The notes: a model not told the origin generated them from the letters alone. A stretch of 64,000 nucleotides of DNA from Trichobilharzia szidati (GCA_944472155.2 OX235273.1:102384582-102448581), one strand, 5' to 3'; counted from the stretch's first letter, positions 31,520-43,446 are shown. A program made the numbers and translations.

Positions 31520-32490
31520 TATATATTTACAGACAGAGAGAGAAGGCGGATTCTCGTTAGCATATAACGAAGAATTCTTTTCTATCCTCTTGGCCATTTG
31601 CTTTGTTATGTAATATTTCAGTATAACTATTTTCAGTCAACGTGTAATTTATGTCAACTTTGGCAATTCAACTGACTAAAGCTTAATTAGACTTGATTTA
31701 TGTTTGCATTCTATTGTTGATAATTATTAAATTAAAACAAAGTTTTTTCTTATTTTCATTCTTCCTGTAAACAAAGATATTTTCAAGAAAGAAAAATAAG
31801 CAAATAAACAATTATTTATTTGTCTATTTATTTATCCCTTTAATGGAATTATGGCTTTGTGTGAAAGTGCGAGTGAGCATTATTTATGAAGGGGTTTTCT
31901 TTCCACATTCATAATTTATTACACACATCAAATAACAATGGAAGGTTTCAATGGAAATTCTTGTCAAAATTATATATATTATAACTTATTCTAATTCACC
32001 CTAATGAGTAACATTAATATATTCCTGCATACCTTTGAAAAATTATCCTCTTAAAAGATAATGGTTGTGCAAAACGACAATTCCTTTCTGACTTTGATTT
32101 GATAAACCAATCAAAATGCTGAATAAGAAGGCTGATTGATTGTGATTGGTTGATGTTTTTTGGGGAGGTTTTGTTATGCAGTCCATGATTGGTTGATTTA
32201 TTTCGTTTGAAGGAAAAATTATGTAGTCAGTTAAATTTCATTCATTACGTTATCTGAATAAAGTTTCAGTCTGAATATTAAATAATCTATGAGATTATAA
32301 TTTTATTGCTTGAATGTGTGTTATGAGACCTGATCGAAAAAATTTATAGACATACATAAGCTTGTGATCAGTGATATTTTAATGATGATCAACTATTAGT
32401 TGACACGTAAGTTACTAATAATAGTTCCGTGATCATGTAATTTTGAATTTTACAGGTTAATTGGTGCTTAATCTGCAGTTAGATAATGCT
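31520..32490. other. no feature recognised
   Basis: About 1 kb of AT-rich sequence with an (AT)n run near 31513 and no recognised gene or repeat. Confidence 0.4.
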
Positions 32491-32494
32491 TAAG

Positions 32495-33590
32495 TAGTCC
32501 CATATCAGTTTGTTTATTAGATATATCACAGAGTGAAACAGTATTATTTACTGGATGACGTTTTAAACGAAATTTATTGTTCATAATCATATCAATTGTA
32601 ATCACACGACTTTGGAACTTGAGTTTTATAGTTTTCTTTGTTCTCTCCTATTTGTTGTATGGGTAGTAGAATTTTCCAGATATCTAGGACAGGTGTTGAA
32701 TCATTTTTATTACATGTATTTGTAGGTGATTCGATAAACAAAGCTTCTGTTATCAATCTCTCCCTCCACCCTGTGACATTAGACTTTAAAACTGTCATCC
32801 TATCCCATACTATTGTATGGTTGTGTGTGACTGCATGTAGTGCTATAGCTGAACTACTCTCTAGATTTCTTATCTTATTTGGATCAACCAATCTAGATTT
32901 TGCTAAGTTCAGCTAGTCTGGCTGCCCCTGTTCTACTAGTTTGACCTATGTATTTGACCTGACAATCATTGCAGGCAGGGTATTAGACAAACTAAATTGT
33001 TTTGTTTTAAAGGCTCTACAGGATCCTTTAACCGACAAAGCTTGTTTCTAATTGAGTTTGTGTGTTTGAATGCCAGCCACTTTTATTCCTGCCTTGTTAA
33101 GAATTCTGCGTAAGGCTTCCGAGGTTCCTTCCTTGTATGGAATTACTACTGATGATTTAGATTCCTTATTATTGGTGTCATCATTAATATTATTATTATC
33201 ACTATTATTATCATTATTATTGTTATTATCCCTATCGCTACTATCATTATTTATTTTATTTTTACATTTCCTTACATATTTCCTGACTAATTTATCCGGG
33301 TAATTATTAGGTTTCAAGGCTTCTTTTATATGTGTCAGTTCCTGTTTTAGATTTTCTTTGGTACTACTAAGTTTTTGTGCTCTGACATTTAAACATTTCA
33401 CCAATCCTATTTTTACTGACATAGGATGGGATGATCGGAAGTCTAGATATCTGTTTGAGTGTGTGGGTTTCCTATAAACACACCAATGTGTTTACCTTCC
33501 CATCTTCTTTCCTCTTTACGTTGCAATATGAGGACAAAGTCAATACCTACTGGTGGTTCCATATATTTCCGACTGTAAAAATTTATAATT
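32495..33590 (-). pseudogene. Penelope-like element 3' half (minus)
   Basis: Minus-strand order from 33590: an EPPVGIDFVLILQRK-type stretch, then VSVKIGLVKCLNVRAQKLSS, an Asn/Asp/Ser-rich linker (about 33280-33170), SSVVIPYKEGTSEALRRILN, the decayed GIY-YIG (CNDCQVKYIGQT region near 32960), and ALHAVTHNHTIVWDRMTVLK to YKTQVPKSCDYN. The 3' end is at about 32495. This is the same subfamily as 60300-61390, with a few frameshifts and stops and no RT palm. Confidence 0.8.
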
Positions 33591-33599
33591 TATAGGCCG

Positions 33600-33790
33600 T
33601 TAATCCTACCCCAGTGGCTGGATGGTCAAAGAGTTTGTTCCGTAAATTTCATACCCTGAGTTCGACCCCTCATTGGATCATGCTGAGCACTACTGGAGAT
33701 TTCCGAATTAGAACAAAACACCTGAGCAGTACCCCTTGCTTTTCAATGCTTCTTCAACTGACATCAGTTGGTCACAGGAAATGACACCGA
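33600..33790 (+). repeat. family B SINE, decayed
   Basis: A box-like CAGTGGCTGGATGG, B box-like GAGTTCGACCCC, tail TTTTCAATGCTTCTTCAACT. Confidence 0.55.
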
Positions 33791-34009
33791 AAATTTGTTT
33801 TACTGGCATGAATACAAACAAGCGACTGAATTACAGAAGACCGAAGTTATTTCAGAAATTTAATGGTATAGTGTGATGAAATTTACGAATATTTCCTTCA
33901 CGGATAATTTTCTAAATTTATGAGCCATAAAGTATACTCCAGGCGAAATCAATTAAGCAGTTTACCTTGAGTAATTATGAATTTACGTTCAAAAAAATAA
34001 AGGCGCTGC

Positions 34010-34300
34010 TCTGCTAAATGTTTGTAACCCAGTGGCTTGGTGGGTAGGGCTTTGGAGCTTGAAATGAAAGGTGTAGGGTTTGAGTCTCAGAACAGGAATA
34101 CCATCACTCACTGGAAATGCAGGTACATTGAGATGACGAATCGCAAATAGGACGAAATACACACTCTCACTCCCTCTGCTAATCTCCATTAACCAAAGTA
34201 GCATTATGTTAATCTTCAAAAATCATCGAAGCATCCGTCCCAGAAGCCTACATGTCAACACAGGCTGAACGCTAAGGTCCAAAATATTTCGGTCCAATCA
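34010..34300 (+). repeat. family A hammerhead SINE
   Basis: A-box-like TGGCTTGGTGGGTAG and GGTTTGAGTCTC, then the hammerhead at about 34125-34175: ATGACGA, helix II ATCGCAAATAGGAC, GAAA intact. C3 of the core is A, so it is probably inactive. Confidence 0.7.
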
Positions 34301-34735
34301 ATGGTAAATTTAAATTAGCCTATAACAATCAATACTTGTTATTCTAGTTTAAGTTACATGGTAATTAGCTGGTACAGCTATCATCAAATCGAATTACACA
34401 AATCAAATATGTAAAACATTATTAGTTGCTTCTCATTATTCATTTCAATGAGTAGTCCGTTTGTATTGCTTCTCTAGATGATGCGCTTGATTACGCTTAT
34501 AATTATATAATTATTTACGTATAACTCGCTATTTGATAAATACTTTTACTATAAAAAATTCCTCAGTAAGCTGTAATCAACGTGAAACATTAAATTATAT
34601 ATCTCTACATTAATTGATAACTTTGCTACGCCAAAAACAAGTGAATTAAAAGCTTCAAGAAGTGACTGCTATGTATACTATTCAATCTAGCATGACTTCT
34701 CATGTGTTTCTAATGAAAAACTTTAGAACTCAATA
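34301..34735. other. no feature recognised
   Basis: AT-rich sequence. No supported feature. Confidence 0.35.
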
Positions 34736-34739
34736 AAAC

Positions 34740-36340
34740 CAATAGTAGATTTCAGAAATACACTGACATACAAATTATCGAAATACTTAGCTTTAATACT
34801 ATGTCCCATTAGAAATCAGTCAAACACTAGGCTAACTAATTCATATGAAATGAAAAGGGAACTAAATGACATTCAATTAGAGAATAATGAAAGAAAATGG
34901 TTAGTTTTGATATAACTAGTCTTTACACTAACATACCAATCAATATGGCCTTAGAAGCAGTTAAAAGGGAACTAACTTCCGATCCCGAATGTACTCATAG
35001 GACGAAGCTACCCAATGAGATAATTATTTTAGGAATTCAGTTATGCTGTCTCACATCTACTGTCTTTAAATTCCAAGGCAAAATATATAGACAAACAGAA
35101 GGTGTTACAATGGGATGTATCACCAATATCCCCTATCATAGCAGATATATTTACGGACAGCTGGGAAAATATCACTCTTAATACATTTAATCCTACTCCA
35201 AAAATATGGTGGAAATATGTGAATGACACTTGAACAGTGTTAAAAATAGAACATATCTCTAGCTTCTTGACACATATAAACTCACTAGTAAAGGGAATAA
35301 AATTCACATTTGAATCGGAAAATGAACAAGGAGAATTAGATATGTTACATAAAACAAACTCATGCTAATAGATATTTAGACTTTAGTTCATCTCATCCGT
35401 TAAATGTTAAGGCAGGCTTAGTTAAGTGTCTAACAAACTGAGCAGTAGCACTAAGTAGTACAAGAAAATACCTAAATGATGAAGTAAAACAGATAGAAGA
35501 AGCGTTGGTGTTAAATAACTATCCTATAAAATTCATTAGGAAGATCAGAAAAGGCCAAAAGGAAAATAAAAATAATTAGGAAACTAATAATGATAACATA
35601 AATAGGAGAGAATATAAGGCATCTACAGTTATATCATATAAGGAGGGGACATGTGAGACCCTCCCTACGTAGGATTCTTAATAAATCAGGAGTTAGGGTG
35701 GCATTAAAACCTACAAGCTAATCAGACTGTCGGAACACAAGAATTTAGCTAAGGTTAGAATGATTGGTCTCACGAAGAAAAAAGTTCAGCAATCGCACTA
35801 CACTAACACACAATCACACAATAGGGTGGGACAGAGTCAAAATTCTGGGAAGTAATATAAGTAGGTGGAGAGGGAAATTGATTACTGAATCCTGGTTTAT
35901 CGAGTCTGCACCCTACACATGCAATAGAGATGACTCAGCGCAAATACCAGAGATATGGAAGATATTTTTGCCCGTCAAATCAGAGGATAATAAATAACGT
36001 TAAAATGTATTCAATTCAAATTATTACATTCTAAAAAGTTACTTATTTTTGCTGTTGATAACATCTTATTTCTCATCTGAGTATATTTGATTGATAGCAC
36101 TAATATTATTTCTGAAAGTACATTATCTTATATTGATTTTATTCAAATGTCTAATCAAATTCACTCATGTATATAAATGAAACAAGAAAGTTGTGTGAGT
36201 GACTTGATATGATTATGAGCAACAATTTGTGCTCAAAACGTCATCAGTTAATATTACTGTGTAACACTGTGTAATTTATCAAAATAAAATCTTATCTATA
36301 ATAGAGTTATACTGTACCACAGTGCCAAAGTTTTATACTT
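34740..36340 (+). pseudogene. Penelope-like element with reverse transcriptase and endonuclease remnants
   Basis: Segments in order: NTLTYKLSKYLALILCPIRN and a linker; MVSFDITSLYTNIPINMALE (34897, RT motif with FD..SLYTNIP); IYRQTEGVTMG; an SPIIADIFTDSWEN region; WWKYVNDT (about 35207-35231), where PLEs have YVDD, so one catalytic Asp is Asn; IKFTFESENEQGELDML; VKAGLVKCLTN; SYKEGT; then RLSEHKNLAK joined directly after the linker, so the CNDC..YIGQT core of the endonuclease is deleted. The 3' hairpin is at about 36207-36242, and the end at about 36335. PLE RTs are telomerase-related. This copy is the only one here with clear RT palm motifs, and is non-functional. Confidence 0.8.
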
Positions 36341-36429
36341 ATACCTAAATAATTTAGTAGATATTTTTGTAACCGTTTGAAAATGCTCACTTACAACCCT
36401 ACTAGAGATGTAATTGACGATCATTAAAT

Positions 36430-36540
36430 TACACGGCTAGCTAAAGGCTTCTTTACTAGGACGAAATACTCCGCTCATGCTTTCTGATTTTCAAACGGTT
36501 CTTTAACTGACGCTGATTTCTGATGCGCAATTGTCGTAAA
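36430..36540 (+). repeat. family B SINE tail fragment
   Basis: TAGGACGAAATACTCCGCTC and TTTTCAAACGGTTCTTTAAC match the distal part of family B. Confidence 0.4.
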
Positions 36541-36934
36541 GAAGCATGATTTTTAATTTAGTAGCGTTGCATTTGTTTAGCTAGACGACAATTTTATCAA
36601 GAAGCTCTAACGGTTAATTCTAGAGAATTTCATTCTGAGAAACTTCATGAAATTATCATGCATCTTTTGTACCTCACATATGGGATGCTTTGTTTAACTA
36701 GTTAAATATAAAAACATACATTATCCACTGGTTTTTAAAATTTGTATATTGAAGAATATTTTAAAATTTGTATATTTGAAGTAACGTACAAGAAGTACTT
36801 AAGATATCAATAAGAAAGTATGGTCTGATCTAGTGCCCTCCACTATGATTGGCTATATTCGGTGCTTTATTATTACGACTATACACCTGGATCCAAAGTA
36901 GTCCTGTTATGTCCTCATCTCCTTCTGAGGTTAA
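36541..36934. other. no feature recognised
   Basis: AT-rich sequence with a local tandem repeat of ATTTTAAAATTTGTATATT near 36735-36780. Confidence 0.35.
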
Positions 36935-37195
36935 AAGGTTTTTTTATTCCTTTACGTTCCCAGTGGAACATAGAGCTACTTCAAGCTAGAGGCTTGAAGT
37001 TTCGGTAGCAGTGGTGTTTAATTTTACGGGATGGGGTTTCTAGCCTCATGTCCAACCTTCCCGTTTTACCACTCCTATTACTGGCTTAGCGAGGTAAAGG
37101 AGTGCGTCGGCCGGGTATTGAACCCCGGACCACATGCGTGGTCGGTGAACATTCTACCGATGTGCCACTGACACACACGCGGTTAAAAATACGTG
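36935..37195 (-). repeat. family C SINE, well preserved
   Basis: Minus strand: tRNA-like head (TGGCACATCGGTAGAATGTT, GTCCGGGGTTCAATACCCGG with B box), body GGTTGGACATGAGGCTAGAA, and tail CTATGTTCCACTGGGAACGT. The tail and body match RTE 3' and 5' sequences respectively. Confidence 0.85.
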
Positions 37196-37339
37196 GTTTT
37201 TATATTAATCAAATAACTAACATGAAAGAATGGTCACTTTCTTTATCGTAATTTATGATATCAAACCGACCACACAATGTGATCTTAATTTATAAAGTTT
37301 CCCAATGAATCTGTGGTGAATTCTCACCTCGGAGTGCGT

Positions 37340-37620
37340 AAATTGCGAATTTAATTTTTGTGATAACACCAGCTAGCCCAATTAGCTAGCCACTGATAAG
37401 GTGATTTGAACTGATTCAGTTCTCTGAGCTGACTCGAACCGTGTACACCATTGTTCAGCTAGACTCAAACAAGTTGAATGACCGTCCATTGTTTAGATCC
37501 CTTTGGTCTGGCTTGCAAGCACTGCTGGTTGATATGGATGGCATGTAGCTACTCATCCCAACCAGTCAGCAGTACATAGTTTTATCAATACCTGATTTAT
37601 TGTGAAAATCGAAGGATGGT
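37340..37620 (+). repeat. family E dispersed repeat
   Basis: The segment around CCCAATTAGCTAGCCACTGA and TTTGAACTGATTCAGTTCTC matches the reverse complement of 62890-63200, and, more diverged, 54030-54720 and 57850-58640. No coding potential and no recognised ends, so the class is unknown. Confidence 0.5.
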
Positions 37621-37639
37621 TTCAAGTTGAACCGTGGAC

Positions 37640-38030
37640 ATATATTAGTTAGGGCACCCTTGAAAGTCACTGTGAAATACTGGACAGCTGTTTCGTTCTA
37701 GAATATAACACCACCATTAGCACACTGATAATCACGCCAAGGACCATCAAGTTGCGAAACAAAAGTGTTGATCAGTCAGCCACCGGGACGAAATCCAATG
37801 GGCTGTGAATTCTTATATCTGCCAACTTATAATAAATGGCGCCGCCATCTAGAAACATCTTCTGCTGAATGGTCGAGTGGTTCACCTCGTAACCTGAAGG
37901 TCCTGAGATTGATCCAGGGTAAAAATCGTTAAGGAAACCAAAGCTAGGATCACAGCTGTCCAGTACTCTCTGGTAATTTCTGGTGGTTCATTAACTGATA
38001 TCAATCGATATTCAATAAACTCGACAAAGA
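37640..38030. repeat. family B SINE, decayed inverted pair
   Basis: Minus half 37640-37800 (CAGCCACCGGGACGAAATCC) and plus half 37850-38010 (TGGTCGAGTGGTTCACCTCG, GTAACCTGAAGGTCCTGAG, tail GGTGGTTCATTAACTGATAT). Confidence 0.6.
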
Positions 38031-38109
38031 GGTCAGTGTCTGCGTTTGCATCGTTGTAATTACCAAATACACAGTCAATAATAACTATTACATTATCATA
38101 TTATTATTC

Positions 38110-38790
38110 CTTTGCGCTCAGAATGGAACAATGTGCCTCAACAGCACATCCCCACTACTTTCTCTTATTCTCTGCAGTCCTCTTTAGGTGATCTCACGGT
38201 TGAACACAGTCTCTCACCTCCTCCTCACGCACGATCCCCTCCATGTCACCTTTAGGCTCCCAAATTGTGGTGTCCCTTTAGGGTCTTACTCGACTATCTC
38301 CTCAGTGTGCTTTTTTATCCATCTTCATTTTCTTCAGCATAATTTTTGAGCAGAAAGCTCTTGGTTGTTTCTTTCCTTAGGTTTCTTGTTGCAAATCCCT
38401 TCTGACCATCTACTTTTCAATATGGGCCGACATCAGAGGTTGATAAAGTTTCACAATCTGTTGGAGACGCTTTTCCTGATGTGTGAGCCAAGTTTCTTAT
38501 CCATATAGAAGTAGTGACTTAAAATTCTCGTTGAAAATCCGAATTTCTTTCTTTATTCTGTGGAGTGCAGATAGTTTGAAAACTGACTTCAGAGCGAAGA
38601 AATTCTGTCTTGCCTTTCCCATCTTGGTTTTAACATCCCTACCCTTCCTGTCTGCAGATGAAATGATACCTCTTTCAAATTTTCCCCGTTATTAGTGACT
38701 GCTGCTTGATGTTGTTGTTGTTGTTGGTTGATTGTCTTGATTACCTCCGTATTTTTATGTTCACTTGAAGTCCTGTCCTTGATGTATATC
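38110..38790 (-). pseudogene. RTE reverse transcriptase 3' remnant (minus)
   Basis: Minus strand: KNTEVIKTINQQQQQHQAAV (same Gln run as the intact element at 11.96 kb), NGENLKEVSFHLQ, a TRMGKARQNFFALKS region, then the LRNLRKETTKSF and MKMDKKAH-type tail. The 3' end is near 38110, with a TAATAAT-type tail. It ends about 110 bp before Hv1 exon 1. Confidence 0.7.
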
Positions 38791-38902
38791 ATAAAAATGC
38801 ACAATTATATGAAATATTTGTTTGATTGTTTGTTTTTTCAACGTCTTTTGGCTTAATTTATTTAACTTTATTAATATTCTTCTGTCTTTCTACAAGAAAA
38901 AT

Positions 38903-39268
38903 ATGAATCATAAACAAAGGCATTACAATAACGAAGAGTTTGATCAATGTACAAATAATGCAAAAGACAGTTTACTTATGTCTGTGAAAGATGCACAAGC
39001 GAAAGCAACACAATCACAGATGAAGGAACAATCACTGCTAACGCCACCGACACCAATACCTCCACCAGCTCAATTACTATCATCATCAACAACGACGTTA
39101 ACTGGAACAAATCTTGAACTGAACAATAAAAGAAAAGACTTGAAAACAAGAATCAGTGTTATACTTCATGCTAAATTATTTCATTTAATCATTGTAATAT
39201 TATGTGCATTAGATGGTCTATTGGTGATATGCATGTTACTATTGGAGATTGAATCACTTAAATTAAAG
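38903..39268 (+). CDS. HVCN1: voltage-gated proton channel Hv1, coding exon with N-terminus and S1
   Basis: 122 codons from ATG 38903 (MNHKQRHYNNEEF), ending with AAG before the donor GTAAGT (phase 0). An acceptor-like tract TTCTGTCTTTCTACAAG just upstream (AG at 38895-38896) suggests a preceding non-coding exon, so the ATG lies 6 nt into this exon. The cytosolic N-terminus (about residues 1-85) is polar, with a Pro-rich run (47-55) and a Ser/Thr run (60-65). S1 is about residues 91-113: FHLIIVILCALDGLLVICML. Asp104 aligns with the selectivity-filter Asp112 of human Hv1, and Glu115 with Asp123. Hv1 is a dimeric H+ efflux channel of plasma membranes, where each subunit is a lone voltage sensor. 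The upstream in-frame open stretch (38822-38902) looks like intron. Assignment rests on joining with 61545-61908. Confidence 0.88.
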
Positions 39269-39439
39269 GTAAGTAAATGGGGTTTGTTTGGTGGGGTGGA
39301 ATTTTCAAGTTTCTGTTGTTATCCTCTTTCGATGGTTACTGATGTTGACACACCAGTAAATGTTTACTTTTACAAAATAATCTAGGCTAATAAACAAGGA
39401 TTCATGCTTTGAGTTTTAACTAGCAGTAATGTTGTTTTC

Positions 39440-40050
39440 TTCATGGGGTAGGGTTGCTAACCTTCTTTCTTTTTCAGGTTTCCTGACGGCTAGTAAACTA
39501 GGTGCTGATTAAGAATGCGTCGGTTGGAAATTGAACTCGAACCACGTGTGCTATTGGCCAGCATCCTATAAATTTAGCCAGTTTCGCACCTAAATCAAAT
39601 ATCACTGAAAATAACTGTAAACAGCTTTCGGAATGATATTCAAATATTCGCTACTGATATCCTCATCTGCCAGGCTAGGGAAAGTACAACTTTTTATATC
39701 AATAGTTAAAAGGCTTGATTGATCATTGGGTTATTTAGTCTAGCTTTCCTTCAAGATAATCCTGCTACGGTTAAACCGAGAAACAGTCATGCCTACTGTT
39801 TTGTATATTACTCAATTTAGTCAGTAGAAGGGTTTTAGTGGTTCAGTGGTATAATTCATGCCAACGATATGCATAGTCTGGGTTCGATTCCTGGCTGATA
39901 AATTTCTAAACTGCCTAGTTTAAAAGTTGATAGTAGGCCCAGAAAAGAGGGATGGTTGGATGTAAATCTAGAAGTCTCACCTTGGAAAAAGCGACACCAC
40001 TGCTGGAGAACTTTTTTATGACTGAAGCCTAATTTTGGACTGACTAGGGA
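39440..40050. repeat. family C/D SINE remnants
   Basis: 39440-39580 is a decayed minus family C copy. 39830-40030 is a plus copy with A box TAGTGGTTCAGTGGTATAAT, B box GGTTCGATTCC (39892) and body AAAGAGGGATGGTTGGATGT. Confidence 0.65.
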
Positions 40051-40535
40051 CGTGCCGAACTCCAGAGGGAGTACACAACCTAATTAGTTAATTTTCAATT
40101 CTTAGTGACAAATTCGCTTATAAATCGTGCTGTACGCAATAGATACTATGCAAATATCTTTGCATTATAATGCTCTGTTTTTTGGTTTCATAATTTATTG
40201 ATTTCTATTTCCTGCACTTGTTATAGGACGGTTCGAACTGCAGTATATACGAAAATGCTTCTGAAAGATAAGTAACATTCTAAGTGCATAAGCAAACCAC
40301 ATAAGCGTGATGATAGATCTCTGTGTTGACACATACTTTTCTTTAAAAAAACACTGTTATCTGAAGCATTCAGCTGATGTGGATTAATTGGCTCGATTTA
40401 GAAATATTTAGAAAGGAATACAAAATCCCCTGGTTATCTAGGCATTCGTCATCTGATCATCTCATCTAAAGCAGAATCTATATTGATTTTAGATAAAGCA
40501 ATAAAAAGGCATAATTTGTCTGAATCGTGTAATGT
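40051..40535. other. no feature recognised
   Basis: AT-rich intronic sequence with no recognised repeat. Confidence 0.35.
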
Positions 40536-40539
40536 ATTT

Positions 40540-41060
40540 GCGCAACACATTTCGAACAATCTGATCACACATGGACTTGTCATAGGAATATATATGAAAT
40601 TAATAAAGAGGTAAGAGGTGAGAAAATAGAGTTAGGGTAAGTTTAAAGGACATATTGAAGGTGAAAATAACAATGAAGATCACTGAACCAAATAGCGGAG
40701 GTATTAGTACATCTGCTATGGTATCAAAACAAAATTTACTAAAGGAGGTTTAGTGTGATGACGAATTGTTTTTGAACGCATAGAGGTAGTTTAAACTTTC
40801 TAATTGCTAGGGCTTCCACAAACTTTAGTATACGACCTCTCCCAAACACGTTTTACAGATAGGTTTAAAAGATCTGTTAACGTCAATTTTATGTCCTGTC
40901 TCTATAATATGTTTCACAATAGAAGAGCTAGGTCTCCTGTTCTCATCATTAATAGGTTCTCAAGATTCCATTTGTTTCTGGAGCCATTTAGGAATATGCT
41001 CTGAAGCCCTTACTTGAAGAGATCGATGATTCCTCCCTATGATTTATCAAATAGACTTTA
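40540..41060 (-). pseudogene. Penelope-like endonuclease fragment (minus)
   Basis: Minus-strand reading from about 41040: IIGRNHRSLQVRASEHIPKW, an NDENRRP region, SIVKHIIETGHKIDVNRSFK. The EH and H-TGH pattern is the second half of a GIY-YIG PLE endonuclease. 40610-40760 then repeats the PLE-end sequence seen at 3280-3480. Decayed by stops. Confidence 0.65.
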
Positions 41061-41189
41061 ATATTATCGTCTAAGTTAAATTAACACTTTCTTTTGATTG
41101 CTTATGTCCCGTCAAAATGCTTAGTCACTGTTGACATGCTGACTCTTGGTAAGTAGGCCTCGACGATGTCTTAAGACTATTATGACTCT

Positions 41190-41670
41190 ATCTCGGTTTT
41201 CGCTGACTAGCAGTAGAATCCAAGGTGAGCATCTCATTCTATTTGTGACTTGTCTGCTGGATACACCTGCAACCCAGTGAGGGATGGTGTTCCCACTGGG
41301 AACCAAAATCGTCACCACTTGTTTCAGACCTCAAGGCATTATCCATTAGGCTGCTGAATCACGAGAGAAACTCCTTATGCGATGGGTATCAGCTATAATT
41401 TGTCTGATTTAATTTTGTATTTGCGAAATGCTCACCCTGAATTCCACTGCTAGTTACCAAAAACCAAAATAGAGTTATGTTAGTCTTGAGACGTCTTCAC
41501 AATATCTGTACTAGGACTCGATATTTTAAAAGAGAAGAGTATTTTGGTCCGACAATTTCATTCAATAGGAAATGCGAATTAATTGAAACAATAACACCTG
41601 ATACCCGTTGCACAAGAAAAGGCTGTCGTGGTCTACTGACCAGGTGGATAACACTGGCGTTTGAAACAAG
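41190..41670. repeat. family A hammerhead SINE, inverted pair
   Basis: Minus half 41195-41390: core AGACAAG with helix II CACAAATAGAATGA, strongly decayed. Plus half 41425-41550 keeps GAATTCCACTGCTAGTTACC. The linking sequence (GCGATGGG...TTTAATTTTG) echoes the junction of the dimers at 15.9 and 28.2 kb. Confidence 0.6.
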
Positions 41671-41689
41671 GAGTGCAGGATAAAAAGAC

Positions 41690-42895
41690 TCTTAGTGGGA
41701 ACAAAATCACCAACTTTGGTTTTGGTACACCTCTCTATCTCAACTTCATCGACTTTGAAAAGGCCTTCGATAGCGTCGATCGAGAGGTGCTTTGGCAACT
41801 ACTTCGCTAATACGGGGTGCCACCGACAATTATACATCTCATCCAACAGCTGTACGATAATGCTGCATGCCAGGTAATCAAAAACGGGAAACTTACAGAA
41901 CCCTTAGAAGTGAGGACAGGAGTAAGACAAGCTGGCTGCCTACTATCGCCAATGATTTTCCTGATTGCAGTAGACTGGATAATGTGACAAACAGTGGGCA
42001 ATGAGGAAACAGGCATAAAATGGACTTACACAATATACTTGGAGGATCTGGACTTCGCCCATCATGATATATGTCTGATTTCCCACAAACTGGAAGATAT
42101 GCAATTGAAAAGCAGCAAGTTGGCAGAAGAAGCATCAAAGATAGTATGGAGTTCAGGTGAAAATAGAGAAAACAGAGTTGATGAAGATTCCTGGACAAGA
42201 ACAAAAACAACAGACAACGATCAGCATAAATGGGAAGAATCTAAAAGAAACAACCTCTTTTACCTACCTGGGAAGCATCGTCTCAACTAAAGGCAGACGG
42301 AACTGACGAGGATATCGAAGCAAGAATCGGAAAAGCGAGACAAGCTTTCACTATTCTCCAGTCTGTGTGGAGGTCAACAGCACTCAGCATCAAAAATAAG
42401 ATCCGGATTTTCAACTCCAATGTAAAGTCAGTCAGTGCTACTATACGGATCAGAGACTTGGCGTGTCACAAAGAGCATCTCAAACAAACTACAGACCTTC
42501 ATTAACAGTTGTCTTCGCTCACTACTCAAGACCAGACGGCCGGCCAGAAAAGATCAGCAACACAGATCTCTGGCAATGAGCGAACCAACCCAGCAGGAAC
42601 CGATTGTGGAACAAATATGCAGGCAGAAATGGAGATGGATTGGCTGGCCATACTCTGAGGAAACCATCAAGTAACATCACTAGACAAGCCATTGCTCGAG
42701 TGGAACCCGGCCGAAAGGGAAGCGGCGAGTTGGTCGTCAGTGCAAGGGTGACTTGGAGGAGGTCATGTGAAGAGGAGATGAAAATGTGTGGGCAAACTAG
42801 GAGCCAGGTGAAGACTCTAGCAGAGATCCGAACGCAATGGAGACGTGCAGCTGAAGCCCTATGTTCCTCTAGGAATTAAAGTTAACAATTATAAT
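41690..42895 (+). pseudogene. RTE reverse transcriptase remnant, long
   Basis: Covers LYLNFIDFEKAFDSVDREVL, GVRQAGCLLSPMIFLIAVDW, then LDFAHHDICLIS where FADD is replaced by FAHHD through an insertion, LEDMQLKSSKLAEEASK, TWRVTKSISNKLQTFINSCL, and WRRSCEEEMKMCGQTRSQVK to ALCSSRN, followed by GGAATTAAAGTTAACAATTA and (TAA)n at 42884-42900. It has stops (TAA at 41808, TGA near 41986) and frameshifts, and carries the CAGTCAGT duplication at 42428-42436. Confidence 0.85.
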
Positions 42896-42904
42896 AATAA
42901 TAAT

Positions 42905-42985
42905 AATAACACCCATCCAAAAAATCGCAAATAGGAAGAAATTCCCATCCTGGATTCCACTACTAACCGTCACCAACGAAAATAA
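42905..42985 (+). repeat. family A hammerhead fragment
   Basis: TCGCAAATAGGAAGAAATTC and ATCCTGGATTCCACTACTAA match helix II, GAAA and the cleavage region. The box 1 half is lost. Confidence 0.6.
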
Positions 42986-43145
42986 GATTTCAGTATTTGT
43001 GATCAGCTTAGCATACAATTTAGCTTATTTTTGAACTTTTGATAATCCATTTAGTTAATGGCTAATTCCTTAGCTTCACTTGAAAGGAGAACAAATGAAC
43101 TTCATTCACTGACCCAATGAGTCAATCAAGAGTCTTATTCATATA

Positions 43146-43446
43146 TAGAAAAAACAACCGATTGAGCGAAGAAATATGTTACTTTTCAATCAGTTCCTCA
43201 TCATTGGATCCACACTAATATATAGTATTTTTACATCAAAACTTTATTAATCAAGTAGTTATTTTGGTTAATGAGTTTTTGATGACCTTCAACCTATTAA
43301 TTTCACCCTCCACCCTAACCTAAAACCGATTAACTAAAATAACCACTTGATTGGTAAAAATACTATATATTAGTGTAGAGCCAATGATGAGGAACTAATT
43401 GAAAAGGAATATATTTTTCTTCGCTCAATCTGTTGTGTTTTCTAAA
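43146..43446. repeat. inverted repeat with PLE-end-like hairpins
   Basis: About 43146-43288 and 43327-43446 are imperfect reverse complements (both contain AATATATAGTATTTTTAC or its complement, and CAATGATGAGGAACTAATTG). The arm motif (GATGAGGAACTAATTGAAAA) resembles GATGATGAAGTTATTGAAAA at 52.77 kb, so this is probably a diverged PLE terminus. Confidence 0.6.

Noticed and set aside
38822..38902. In-frame extension of the Hv1 exon upstream of ATG 38903
   Set aside because: The start would be a non-ATG codon, the residues are dominated by Phe/Leu/Asn as in an intronic pyrimidine tract, and there is an acceptor-like site just before the ATG.
38911..39180. Hv1 N-terminus as a separate small Ser/Thr/Pro-rich gene
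   Set aside because: It runs directly into the S1 segment in one frame without a splice site.
39269..39385. Continuation of the Hv1 ORF after AAG at 39268
   Set aside because: Residues after KLK (VSKWGLFGG) do not match the S1-S2 loop of Hv1, and a perfect GTAAGT donor sits at the border; the next exon joins in phase.
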